DNA of 64,000 nt from Bifidobacterium moukalabense DSM 27321 (lineage in GTDB: Bacteria; Actinomycetota; Actinomycetes; Actinomycetales; Bifidobacteriaceae): positions 248,001-312,000 of the forward strand of contig NZ_AZMV01000001.1 in NCBI RefSeq assembly GCF_000522505.1. The letters are read 5' to 3'. The translations under genes were made by a program, and so were the position numbers. The notes beneath the pieces are model-generated. The model ran no database searches, was not told the DNA's origin, and saw nothing but the letters and a program-made list of their open reading frames with translations. This document shows, piece after piece, positions 16,073 to 23,829 of this stretch. The first letter of the stretch is position 1. The number at the start of each line of letters is the position of its first letter.

Positions 16073-16678
16073 TTACTGTGCCGCCGCGTAGGCCTGCGAG
16101 ATGAGCTGCAGCGGCGAAAGCGTTCCCGTCCGTCCCGCATGCCCGGCGGGCGGCGGGGTCGGCAGACCGTGGTTCGGCGCGATGGTGTCGGCGAGCGCCT
16201 TCGCGTTGGCTTTCAGCTCGTCTCCGTCGCCTTGCAGTCGGGCGATGAGGTCGGTGTCGAGGCCGGTGTCCTTGGCGATTTCGGCGATGAGGACCGTGCG
16301 GGCTTCCTTGGCTTTGAGGGCTTCGGTCCGCCGTTCCAGTTCCTCGATCTTCGTCCTGGCTTCCTCGAGGGCCTTGTTGGCTTCCTCGAGTTTGCTTTGG
16401 TTGTCGCTTTCGCCTTGGTCGTATTTGTCGGCTTTGGCTTTAAGGTCGGCGTAGTCGGCGTATTTGGCTTCGATTTTCTGGCGTTCCTGTTCGACCCGTG
16501 CGGCGAGGGCGTGGCTGAACTCCTTGGACTGGTCGTCTTTGGCGTTCTTGGCGTCGTCGCCTTCGCCGCCGGTGGTTTGGCCTGCGGACGGTTCGCTTCC
16601 GCCTCCTTGCGGGTCTCCGCCTTCGATAAGACGCAGACGCTGCATGATGAGGTGGCGTTTGCGGTGGATGAGGTGCAT
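16073..16678 (-). CDS. Capsid scaffolding protein
   Basis: 201 residues, highly charged, with a long coiled coil (roughly residues 50-135; KLEEANKALEEARTKIEEL) and a disordered Gly/Pro-rich N-terminus. Location just before the capsid gene and composition identify a scaffold, which is expelled during capsid maturation. The ATG at 16678 has AGGAG six bases upstream; the longer frame would overlap the tRNA. Confidence 0.88.
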   Translation of the reverse strand: MHLIHRKRHLIMQRLRLIEGGDPQGGGSEPSAGQTTGGEGDDAKNAKDDQSKEFSHALAARVEQERQKIEAKYADYADLKAKADKYDQGESDNQSKLEEANKALEEARTKIEELERRTEALKAKEARTVLIAEIAKDTGLDTDLIARLQGDGDELKANAKALADTIAPNHGLPTPPPAGHAGRTGTLSPLQLISQAYAAAQ

Positions 16679-16738
16679 TGGTGCTCCTTGATGGGTTTGC
16701 GCACGGTTAGCGACGCGGCGTGCGGGGTCCGCGGTGAG

Positions 16739-16824
16739 TGGCTGGCGCAGGATTCGGACCTGCGTGGCGTGCATGGCGCGGCCGATTTACAGTCGGCTCC
16801 GTTCGACCTCTTCGGTAGCCAGCC
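16739..16824 (-). tRNA. tRNA-Tyr (GTA) encoded between toxin-MuF and scaffold genes
   Basis: 86-nt class II cloverleaf on the - strand. Acceptor GGCTGGC/GCCAGCC, D-arm CCG/CGG, anticodon stem GCCGA/TCGGC with loop CTGTAAA (anticodon GTA at 16790-16788), a long variable arm with GCG/CGC pairing, and T-stem GCAGG/CCTGC. Discriminator A at 16739 fits tyrosine; CCA is not encoded. The T-loop is TCCGAAT, so the universally conserved U55 is C. All stems are perfectly paired. It lies 65 bases after the stop of the toxin-bearing head protein. Confidence 0.88.
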
Positions 16825-16845
16825 GGTGTGGTAGGATGGAATTAC

Positions 16846-16893
16846 ATGAGCGCCCCCCGTTGCCGTCTTTTCGATAGCTTCCGAGGCGCTCAT
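16846..16893 (-). other. Hairpin at the stop of the MuF-toxin gene
   Basis: Perfect 9-bp arms ATGAGCGCC (16846-16854) and GGCGCTCAT (16885-16893) with a 30-base loop, overlapping the stop codon. It could separate the toxin mRNA from the tRNA by processing. Confidence 0.4.
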
Positions 16894-18233
16894 TTGATTC
16901 TGATGAGGTTTTCGGAATGATCGAGGATGTATACGCTTCCTCTTTTGAATCGGTTGATTGTTTTGATGATTTCGATGAGTTGTTCGTCGGACATGCATGC
17001 GTTTTCGGTGTTGTCGATGATGAGTCGCGTGCAGTCCTGTTTTTTTGATGCGCTGGCCAGGTAGTGTTCGATGGTCGTTCTTTTCCCGGCTTTGTCGGGT
17101 GTTTTGATTTCGATCCCTCCGGCCCAGTCCGCGAGTCCTTTCCGTTCCTTGATTCCGGTTTGCGGGTTTTTGACGGCGATGTAGTCGACTCGGAACGCCG
17201 GCGTCACTCCATGTTTTCTAAGTCGGTTTGCCGTGCGGATCTCCTGCGGCCGCGCGGTTTCGGTCTCGCGTTTGAGTTCATCGTCGGGGAATGTGATCGG
17301 TGGCGGTGTGCCGGTGTTGAGCCATGTGCGGTCGCGCCATCGCATCTCGGCGAGTTCGAGGTCCCGCTTCCATCTCCTGTATTCGGGCGCCTTGGCCTTC
17401 GCCTCGTCGGACAGGGTCGCAAGGTATTGCCGGTAGCGTTCCTCGGTGGTGAGCGTGGATATGGTGTCGGCGCATGCCCTGTACTGCCTGTAGAGCGCTT
17501 CCGGATCGTAGCCGGCGATGTGGCGTTCGCCCCAGGATGGGATGACGTTGCAGTCGCATCGGCCGTTATGGAAGCCGCCGCCGAGGCTGGCGGTCTCGCG
17601 GGTCAGGTAGACGAAGCCGCGGGATGCGAGCATGACGCAGAACTCGCACGTCTCCCCCACCGGCACGCGGGCCCATCGCGGTTTCGACGGGTCGGCTCCG
17701 ATCTGGTCGAGCATGCCGATGCGGCTGCCTGTGGAGACGACGTGCCGCAGGTATGCCTTCCATTGGTCGAGGTCGGCGTGTTTGGGCCAGAGGTCGTCGA
17801 TGCGCAGGCCGGCCTTGTTGCGGACTTGGCCGTTGGCGTCGGGGATGACGTCTTCGTATCGCAGGCCTGGGTAGTCGGTGTTGTTGGAGCCGCCGGCGAG
17901 CTTCCAGACCGTCCGGTTGGCGTCCGGAAGCGGCTGGCGGTCGAAGTCCGGCAGGCTTTCGCCGAGATACGTCGACCATTCGCTTCGGATCTGCTCGAAG
18001 TAGTCGGCGGCGGCCTGCCCGGCCTTGTCGTTGTAGCTTTCGACCTCCTTGCAGGCGGCTTCCCACCGGCTTTCGTCGTCCGGCCACGTATAGGTGTCGT
18101 CCCAGATGGAGTCGAGGCTCCATCCGGATTCGAGCTTGAGGCGTTCGAGCCGTTGCAGGTAGGCGTCATGCAGTCGGTCGAGCCGCCTGTCCAGTGCCTC
18201 CTGTGTCTTCGGCAGCCGGCTGGCTGTTCGCAT
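16890..18233 (-). CDS. MuF/VG15-type minor head protein with C-terminal CdiA-C-like nuclease toxin domain
   Basis: 447 residues. Residues 1-320 look like an actinophage minor capsid (MuF/VG15) protein, with the metal motif C196-x2-C199, H222 and C226-x-C228; such proteins are packaged in the capsid beside the portal. Residues about 325-447 are different: EIRTANRLRKHGV, then GLADWAGGIEIKTP and KRTTIEHYLASASKKQ. This resembles the C-terminal nuclease domain of contact-dependent toxins (CdiA_C, PD-(D/E)xK type), with D369 and E375-I-K377 as likely catalytic residues and conserved-looking H390. The start at 18233 has AAGGAG and overlaps portal by 68 bases. No immunity gene is seen downstream. Confidence 0.8.
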   Translation of the reverse strand: MRTASRLPKTQEALDRRLDRLHDAYLQRLERLKLESGWSLDSIWDDTYTWPDDESRWEAACKEVESYNDKAGQAAADYFEQIRSEWSTYLGESLPDFDRQPLPDANRTVWKLAGGSNNTDYPGLRYEDVIPDANGQVRNKAGLRIDDLWPKHADLDQWKAYLRHVVSTGSRIGMLDQIGADPSKPRWARVPVGETCEFCVMLASRGFVYLTRETASLGGGFHNGRCDCNVIPSWGERHIAGYDPEALYRQYRACADTISTLTTEERYRQYLATLSDEAKAKAPEYRRWKRDLELAEMRWRDRTWLNTGTPPPITFPDDELKRETETARPQEIRTANRLRKHGVTPAFRVDYIAVKNPQTGIKERKGLADWAGGIEIKTPDKAGKRTTIEHYLASASKKQDCTRLIIDNTENACMSDEQLIEIIKTINRFKRGSVYILDHSENLIRIK

Positions 18234-19635
18234 TGTCGACTCCTTGCTGCTGGGTTATGGTCTGGTCGATGCGGTCAAGCGCCTGCTGGGCGCGTTTGGC
18301 GCGTTGCTCGCGCCGCAATGTCTGGCGTTGCCGGTCGGATAGGTCGAGCATGTCGTAGGTGACGTCGCTGTCGGCGGGCAGGATGTTCGCTCCCACGAGT
18401 TTGACGGCCGCGTCCGCGGCTGCGGCGCGGCTGGGCGTGGCCGGGTTGCGCCATTGGCTGGACACCGCCGCGGCCTGGCCGTCGCCGGCGATGCGGGCGG
18501 CTGTGGCGATGATGCGTTCCCATGCCGGACCGAATCGGCGCTGGCAGCTTTCGGCGTTCAGGCACAGTTCCTTGACAGCCTTGTCGATCGCCTCCGCGCT
18601 GCTGGGATTGTCGGTGAGCACGCCCATCGAGTCGGGTGGCAGGCTGGTCGCGGCCGCGAACATCAGGGCGGTCTGGCGCAGTTGCGCGGAGTGCGGTTCG
18701 AAGCTCGCCTGGGTGAACGTGCCGACCTGCGGCAGGTTGCCCTGCTTGTCGCGTGGCAGGGCGAGGACCTGATCGAGCATGATCTGCCATCGTGGTCTGA
18801 GGGTGCCGTCGTCGCGGCGGAACATGTTTTCGGTGACGCCCAAAAAGTATCTGGGCGGGACGCTGTAGAGTTCGGCCTGCACCTCCGAACGCAGGAAGGT
18901 GCGCACGGCGCTGTCGGTCAGGCTCATGACGGTGCGGCTGATACGGCTTCGGCCGAAGGGCCGTTTGCTGTCGGGCCGGTAGGCGAGCAGTTCGACGGGC
19001 AGGCGGCCCTGCCAGTCGGTGCGCGCGTAGACGCGCCACCGCCAGCCGTCGCGGCTGATGCCGACGAGCCGGCCGGGCAGCATGAGGTAGCATGCGCGGA
19101 TCTGCCGCCCGTAGGTCTCGTCCTCGTCCACGTCGAACAGGAGCGCTTCGGTCAGCCCGTGGATGCGGCTGTCCCATGTGCCGGTGGCCACGTCGGCGGG
19201 GAATTCCTGGATGATCGCGGCCGGCTCTCCCCTGTCGGGCATGCCTTGGAGGGCTGCGATGAAGCTGCAGGAGTGCACGAGCGCGTCGGTGTGCGCGTTC
19301 TCGGCGGTCTGGGCGAGGTCGTTGGCGTCGAGCAGGTCGCTGACCTGTTTGCCCAGGTCGCTGCCGTCCTGCGTGGTCACGCCGTCGAGTACGACGCGGT
19401 TGGCGAGCCCTTCGACGGCTTTTTCGGGCCAGCCGACGACGATTTCGACGTCCTTGGCGATGGGCGGCAGGCTGTAGCCGAGGTCCCTGAGCTGGTTGCG
19501 TCCGTTGTAGTAGACGGTGCGGATGCGGTTGCGGGTGCGGTGGCGGACGAGTCTGGCGGCCAGACGGCGCAGGGCCGCTGTCTCGTCGTCGCTCAGGCCG
19601 TCGGCGCCGTTGGGGAATGGTTCGAGCAGGCTCAT
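18166..19635 (-). CDS. Phage portal protein
   Basis: 489 residues, SPP1/actinophage type portal: a dodecameric ring at one capsid vertex used for DNA entry and exit. The sequence style is typical (RNRIRTVYYNGRNQLRDLGY near residues 35-54; RPFGRSRISRTVMSLTDSA; VLTDNPSSAEAIDKAVKEL), and the gene sits between large terminase and MuF. The start overlaps the terminase stop (ATGA). The C-terminal 50 residues are Gln/Gly-rich and probably flexible. Confidence 0.9.
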   Translation of the reverse strand: MSLLEPFPNGADGLSDDETAALRRLAARLVRHRTRNRIRTVYYNGRNQLRDLGYSLPPIAKDVEIVVGWPEKAVEGLANRVVLDGVTTQDGSDLGKQVSDLLDANDLAQTAENAHTDALVHSCSFIAALQGMPDRGEPAAIIQEFPADVATGTWDSRIHGLTEALLFDVDEDETYGRQIRACYLMLPGRLVGISRDGWRWRVYARTDWQGRLPVELLAYRPDSKRPFGRSRISRTVMSLTDSAVRTFLRSEVQAELYSVPPRYFLGVTENMFRRDDGTLRPRWQIMLDQVLALPRDKQGNLPQVGTFTQASFEPHSAQLRQTALMFAAATSLPPDSMGVLTDNPSSAEAIDKAVKELCLNAESCQRRFGPAWERIIATAARIAGDGQAAAVSSQWRNPATPSRAAAADAAVKLVGANILPADSDVTYDMLDLSDRQRQTLRREQRAKRAQQALDRIDQTITQQQGVDNANSQPAAEDTGGTGQAARPTA

Positions 19636-21089
19636 GGTAGTTCGATCATCCTTTGTTCTGGTTCGTCGCCGGGCCGGCGCGTGCTGGTGACGGCGCCGTG
19701 CAGGGCGAGCGTGGTGGCCACCAGCGGGCTGATGTCCACGTCGGATCCGAGTTTGTTCCAGCCGAACGCGCCGCCGGTGCCGATCCGGCGGATGTTCGCG
19801 CCGGCGGCGGCCTGGTCGAGCGGCTGCCTGCCGGCCTTGTGCGTGAGCTCGTGGTATTGGAGCATGTCGAGCATGCGGCCGCACGCCTTGCCCATGTCGG
19901 ACGCGCCGGTGACGGTCACGTCGATGCCGGCCGCCTTGAGTGGCGGGATGAGCACGGTGGCGGGCGATTGGGCGTCTATGACGACGGCGGCGAGGCGTGG
20001 CCACCGTTCGGCGAGGTAGGCGATGGGCCATCCGGTGCCATGTCTGCGCACGCCCTTGAGGGCGGCGATGTCGATGTGCGCGGTGCCATCCGCGTACGCC
20101 TGGCAGGCGCCGATGGTGATCCAGCCGCGATGCGGGGGCATGTCGACGGCCATGGCAGTCCAGCCGCCGGGTTTGCGTTCGACGGTGGCGGCCTGCGCCC
20201 ACAGTTCGGGGTCGATGGCCGCGTGTTCGCTGTCCTGGTCCCAGATGCCGAGGGCCTCGCGGCGGAAGCTGTCCTCGCCGAGGTTCTTGAGCATGCGCAG
20301 CATCGCGGTGGGTTTGGTGCGGTGCGGATAGCTGGGGTTGGCTTGCGCCCAGGCGTCGGGGTCGGCGGTGTCGCAGTCCCGGTCGGCGCCGAATTCGATC
20401 CAGACGCTGTCGGGGTCGTGGTTGAGGCCTGCCGTGCGGCGTTCGGCGAACACTTCGCCGGGGTCGACCGGTCTGGGCGGGGTGCCCATGTGGATGATGA
20501 GCGGGTTTTTCGCGGCGTTCGCGGTCGGGATCATGTCCTCGAGGGCTTTTTCGGTCAGGATCTGCGCCTCGTCGAAGATGATGACGTCCACGGCCGCGAA
20601 GCCTCGGCCGAAGCCCTGCTCGCGGGCGCCGAACAGGATGCGCGAGCCGTTGGCGAACGCGATCTCCTCCTGCCCGTTGGTCTGGCGGATGGCCTTGCAG
20701 TGTCTGGCGAGGCCGGGCCGTTTGACGAGGGCCTGCATCGATTTGAACGTTTCGGCCGACGTGCGGGTGCGGTGCGCGGTCCAGATGACCTTGAGCCCGG
20801 GATGCGTCAGGCATTCGATGACGATGATGGTGCCGACGGTGAAGGTCTTGCCGGTCTGCCGGCAGATCGACATGCCGATGCCGCCGACGCTTGAGGCGTA
20901 GCCGCCGTCGGCTCGTTTGGCGAGCATGAGCGTGCCGATGCCTTCCTGCCATCGGTCGAAGTGGATGTCGAGGCGTTCGGCGACGCGGCGGACACGGCCG
21001 AATCCGCTGGACGTGATGCCTTCGGGGATGTTCAGGACGCGGGCGGCCTCAGAGAGCCTCGGCGTCGAAGGGTTCGTCTTCGATGCCAT
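19632..21089 (-). CDS. Terminase large subunit
   Basis: 485 residues; DNA-packaging ATPase and nuclease. Walker A-like SICRQTGKT lies near residues 74-82 and Walker B VDVIIFDEAQ near residues 167-176. The C-terminal nuclease part has acidic motifs at VDMPPHRGW and VIDAQSP. It overlaps the small subunit gene by 41 bases, with GGAG seven bases before the ATG. Adjacency to an HNH gene resembles cos-type (HK97-like) packaging. Confidence 0.92.
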   Translation of the reverse strand: MASKTNPSTPRLSEAARVLNIPEGITSSGFGRVRRVAERLDIHFDRWQEGIGTLMLAKRADGGYASSVGGIGMSICRQTGKTFTVGTIIVIECLTHPGLKVIWTAHRTRTSAETFKSMQALVKRPGLARHCKAIRQTNGQEEIAFANGSRILFGAREQGFGRGFAAVDVIIFDEAQILTEKALEDMIPTANAAKNPLIIHMGTPPRPVDPGEVFAERRTAGLNHDPDSVWIEFGADRDCDTADPDAWAQANPSYPHRTKPTAMLRMLKNLGEDSFRREALGIWDQDSEHAAIDPELWAQAATVERKPGGWTAMAVDMPPHRGWITIGACQAYADGTAHIDIAALKGVRRHGTGWPIAYLAERWPRLAAVVIDAQSPATVLIPPLKAAGIDVTVTGASDMGKACGRMLDMLQYHELTHKAGRQPLDQAAAGANIRRIGTGGAFGWNKLGSDVDISPLVATTLALHGAVTSTRRPGDEPEQRMIELP

Positions 21090-21441
21090 CCGTCATCTCC
21101 TCGGGATCGTCAAGTATCGGGTCGGGGTCCTTGTCGCCGTCGAGTTCGAGCAGTTCCTTGCCGACGGCGAGCAGCTGCTTGCTCAGGCCGGCCACGGCGG
21201 TGGCCGGGCAGTGCGCGTCCTCGAGGTTGCGCATGAGGGCCGTGCGCGACACTTCGAGCAGGTCGCGGTAGGTGGCCGGTCCGGGTGACGGTGACGGTGA
21301 CGGTCCGGGTGACGGTGCGTCGGCGTCGCGGGCGCGGCGTTTGGAGGCGAGCTTGCGGCACGTGTCGGAGCAGTATTTGCGTCTGGCACTGGCGTTTCTG
21401 GGCATTTCGGCGCCGCAGCGCGCGCAGGTTCTGGTCGGCAT
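21049..21441 (-). CDS. Terminase small subunit-like protein with N-terminal zinc finger
   Basis: 130 residues. The N-terminus has C-x2-C and C-x3-C motifs (CARCGAEM, YCSDTCRKL), then a Pro/Ser spacer (SPGPSPSPSPGP) encoded by GGGTGACGGT-like short repeats, and a helical C-terminal half. Directly upstream of the large terminase, it is the best candidate for the DNA-recognising small subunit. The start at 21441 has GGAGG upstream. Confidence 0.7.
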   Translation of the reverse strand: MPTRTCARCGAEMPRNASARRKYCSDTCRKLASKRRARDADAPSPGPSPSPSPGPATYRDLLEVSRTALMRNLEDAHCPATAVAGLSKQLLAVGKELLELDGDKDPDPILDDPEEMTDGIEDEPFDAEAL

Positions 21442-21556
21442 GGCCTGCCTCCTTGGGACGGCGGGGTGCGGGTGACGATATTTTTTCGCGGGGAGAGGTA
21501 TCGGCGCTGCACCCGAGGTCGCCCCCGAACCGGGTGGGGGGTATGGTCCCGTGGGG
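21442..21556 (-). other. Putative cos region
   Basis: A 115-bp non-coding gap between the HNH and small terminase genes. It contains CGCCCCCGAACCGGGTGGGG with CCCCC/GGGGG symmetry, further G-rich blocks and an AT-rich TATTTTTT patch. In HK97-like phages the cohesive-end site lies at this place, next to HNH. Exact cut positions cannot be read. Confidence 0.4.
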
Positions 21557-21886
21557 TTACCAGTCGGCCGATTCCCAGTCGGCGGCGATGACGGTGCCCG
21601 GACGGTGGCCGGCGAGCCTGCGGCGTACCTCGGCGCGCGCCCATGCGAGCGTGTGCGTGCCCTTGACCGCGTTGCACCAGCGGTGCGCCGGCCCGCTGTT
21701 CGCCTTGCATACGCGGCCGCCGTTGGCGATGGCCACGGTCTCGTCGACCACATAGCTCCATGGATCCGGCGGGCGGAGCGTGTAGTCGATGGGCCGGCCG
21801 CAGATGTAGCAGTCGGCCTTGCGCGCCCTCCAGTAGGCCTGGACCTCACGGCGCCGGTGGCCGTTGGCGTAGCGTGGATTGCCCAT
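21557..21886 (-). CDS. HNH endonuclease-like packaging accessory
   Basis: 109 residues. The CYICGRPIDY zinc knuckle, then PWSYVVDETVA and PAHRWCNAVKG, follow the HNH order, with a VDE where most HNH enzymes have DH. I recall actinophage HNH proteins with a VDE variant, so it may still be active. HNH proteins beside terminases assist cos cleavage. The ATG at 21886 has AGGAG upstream. Confidence 0.72.
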   Translation of the reverse strand: MGNPRYANGHRRREVQAYWRARKADCYICGRPIDYTLRPPDPWSYVVDETVAIANGGRVCKANSGPAHRWCNAVKGTHTLAWARAEVRRRLAGHRPGTVIAADWESADW

Positions 21887-21953
21887 GGGTCGGGGCTCCT
21901 TAACGAGAAAAGCACCAGCCCTGTGGGCGCATGGGTGCGAGTCACTGTATATA

Positions 21954-22712
21954 TTACGCGGCGGCAGGGGCCTGCGCAACCTCGACGAGCTCGGCCAGGT
22001 TGAACAGCCATACGCCCCGGCGCAGGGCCCGCGCCTTGGGCAGGCGGCCGCGGCGCAGCCAGTCAGTGACCTGCTTGCGGGTCACGCGCACGCCCGCATG
22101 GCCGGTCAGCCACAGGGCCGCCTCGGCCGGCGAGCCCTGCCATGTGCGTTCATGCAGGTCCTTCAGCCGGCTTCGCACGAGGCCCTGCAGGTCATCGAGC
22201 CGGTCATGGCAGGCAGGGCACCGGCCGGATTCCATGTGTTCGGGCACCGCGAGCCGTTGCCCGCAGGACGGGCAGTCGACCACGGTGACGCGCCCGTCGC
22301 ACGGCGTGGTGGCGCGGTCGATATGGTGCAGGAGCCGTTCGAGCCCGTCGAGCAGGTCGCCGGCCTGCGGGCTTGAGGTGACCTTCGCATGGTTGGCGAG
22401 GATCCACCGCCATGCGCCCTTCCATGCCCCTGGCGGGGCGAGCATCCAGCGGATCTCGCCCAGGGCGGCCACGCGCAGCATGAGCGTACGCGCCTCGTCG
22501 TGGACGTCCATCCATTCGCAGCTGACCGGCAGGCCGGCCACGGCATGGTTCATGGCGCCCTCCCGTCCGCCGATGCGCGCCTTGCGTTCGGCCAATGCGC
22601 GCAGTTCCGGGATGAGCCGCGCCAGGTCGTTCACATCCCTGACCATTCGTCGCGCGCAGTCCCTGCACAATGTTCCGCCGGCCGGCCGCCGGCAGTATCC
22701 GCATGCTCCCAT
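21954..22712 (-). CDS. Actinophage protein with zinc knuckles and C-terminal HTH
   Basis: 252 residues. N-terminal CGYCRRPAGGTLCRDC and central CPSCGQRL...GRCPACHDRL form two four-Cys clusters. The last 50 residues (RVTRKQVTDWLRRGRLPKA) look like a MerR/excisionase-type helix-turn-helix. It is the first gene upstream of the packaging genes. A DNA-binding regulator, perhaps of late genes, is plausible but unproven. Confidence 0.65.
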   Translation of the reverse strand: MGACGYCRRPAGGTLCRDCARRMVRDVNDLARLIPELRALAERKARIGGREGAMNHAVAGLPVSCEWMDVHDEARTLMLRVAALGEIRWMLAPPGAWKGAWRWILANHAKVTSSPQAGDLLDGLERLLHHIDRATTPCDGRVTVVDCPSCGQRLAVPEHMESGRCPACHDRLDDLQGLVRSRLKDLHERTWQGSPAEAALWLTGHAGVRVTRKQVTDWLRRGRLPKARALRRGVWLFNLAELVEVAQAPAAA

Positions 22713-22732
22713 CTGAGTCCTTTCGGGCGAGT

Positions 22733-22747
22733 ACCATTAGGAATGGT
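22733..22747. promoter_or_regulatory. Short palindrome upstream of the zinc/HTH gene
   Basis: ACCATT-AGG-AATGGT is a perfect inverted repeat 20 bases before the 252-residue gene. It lies in the only clear gap (75 bp) between early and late gene blocks, so it may be an operator of the late promoter. Confidence 0.3.
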
Positions 22748-22786
22748 CTCCAAGGCTCCGGCTCGAAAGGGTTGGGGCCTGTCCTT

Positions 22787-22966
22787 TTATCCGCCATGGG
22801 ACCGGTCCCGCGGCGTCGACGCGTCCCCCGGTCCGGAACACCGGCTCCGGATGTTCCGGATGCGTTCGATGGTGATGCCATTGCGCATGACCCTGAGGAT
22901 CTCCATGTCGCTCATGCCCTGCATGATGTGACGTTCCACGATCCTGCGCTCCGCCCGCCGTCTCAT
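22787..22966 (-). CDS. Small basic phage protein
   Basis: 59 residues, Arg-rich, starting MRRRAERRIVERHIM and containing a possible HTH-like segment (MSDMEILRVMRNGITIERI). The start overlaps the upstream stop (ATGA). It ends just before the late-block gap. Function unknown; it could be a small DNA-binding protein. Confidence 0.55.
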   Translation of the reverse strand: MRRRAERRIVERHIMQGMSDMEILRVMRNGITIERIRNIRSRCSGPGDASTPRDRSHGG

Positions 22967-23274
22967 TGCCCGCCCGCCATCCTCTCGAACGTGCGCCGCA
23001 TGGCGAGCGCCCTCATGTGTTCCTCCTCCTCGCGCCTGTCGGCGTGGTCGAGGGCCTCGGCCTCGTCGATGAGGTGGTGCGCGTGTTTGGCGCATTTGAC
23101 GAGCGTGTCGAGCATGATGCCGCACAGTTCGTCGACGGCGTGGTCGTCATCGCCGAGCTGTGCGGACATGAACGCGGTGAGTTCGCCGATGCGCCGTTCG
23201 ATGTCACGCGAGCGCTCGCGGATCTGGTTGGCGAGTTCGAGGCGTTTGGCGCTGGTGTCGATGTCGTTGCTCAT
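22963..23274 (-). CDS. Small helical phage protein
   Basis: 103 residues, almost entirely helical and highly charged (KRLELANQIRERSRDIERRI). It overlaps both neighbours by ATGA. No recognisable domain. Confidence 0.6.
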   Translation of the reverse strand: MSNDIDTSAKRLELANQIRERSRDIERRIGELTAFMSAQLGDDDHAVDELCGIMLDTLVKCAKHAHHLIDEAEALDHADRREEEEHMRALAMRRTFERMAGGQ

Positions 23275-23828
23275 TGGTTCTCCCTGTTTGGTTTGGTGTC
23301 GCGGAGGATGCCTGTGCCGATGAGTTGTTCTCCGAGATCGATGTGCTCGATGTTGGCTCGGCGGCGGAGGATGAGCGCGTATTCGTCCATGACGTCGAGC
23401 TGGCGGCTGAGCAGTGCGATCGGACAGGCGGGCTCGAAGTCGAGCGTGCCGTCCGCGTATTTGGCCAGTAGGTCCCTGAGTCGGTCCGTACGGCGGGTGA
23501 GCTCGTGGTATTCGGCTTTCATTCCGCTTTCCTTGCTTTCTTCCTTACCCGTCTTGATCGTTCGGTCGTCTCTGAGCCGTGAGATGTAATCGACCGAATT
23601 GAGGCCGCCGGTGCAGTCAAGGCCTATGGTCCCTTCGAGGTCGTCCGCGGTGGCCTTCGGCGCGGAGCACGCGCGCGTTCGTATCCATGCGTCGATGTCC
23701 GAAAGGCGGTAGACCACGAGGTTGTACCCCAACCTCACGCATTGCGGGCCGACGCCCCTCTGACGCCACTTCGCCAACGTCCTGGGCGAGATCCCGATCA
23801 TCCGCGCGGCCTCACGGGATCTGAGCAT
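23271..23828 (-). CDS. HTH protein fused to a second helical domain
   Basis: 185 residues from ATG 23828, which follows the previous stop by one base and has GGAGG five bases upstream. Residues 1-45 are an AlpA/MerR-like HTH (REAARMIGISPRTLAKWRQR, VYRLSDIDAWI). After a linker, the last 95 residues form a separate helical unit (EYHELTRRTDRLRDLL, LLSRQLDVMDEYALILRRR) resembling small stand-alone phage proteins of crAss001_48 type, with a possible internal start at the Met before KAEYHE. The role is probably regulatory. Confidence 0.6.
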   Translation of the reverse strand: MLRSREAARMIGISPRTLAKWRQRGVGPQCVRLGYNLVVYRLSDIDAWIRTRACSAPKATADDLEGTIGLDCTGGLNSVDYISRLRDDRTIKTGKEESKESGMKAEYHELTRRTDRLRDLLAKYADGTLDFEPACPIALLSRQLDVMDEYALILRRRANIEHIDLGEQLIGTGILRDTKPNRENQ

Positions 23829-23829
23829 C

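Noticed and set aside
14717..16834. 705-residue + strand frame over capsid and scaffold genes
   Set aside because: Runs antisense across four clear genes and the tRNA; Gly/Val/Leu bias typical of shadows.
18454..20019. 521-residue + strand frame opposite the portal gene
   Set aside because: Antisense shadow without ribosome site or known domain.
21290..21330. GGTGACGGT short tandem repeats as a regulatory minisatellite
   Set aside because: They encode the Pro/Ser linker of the small terminase candidate; simple low-complexity coding repeats.
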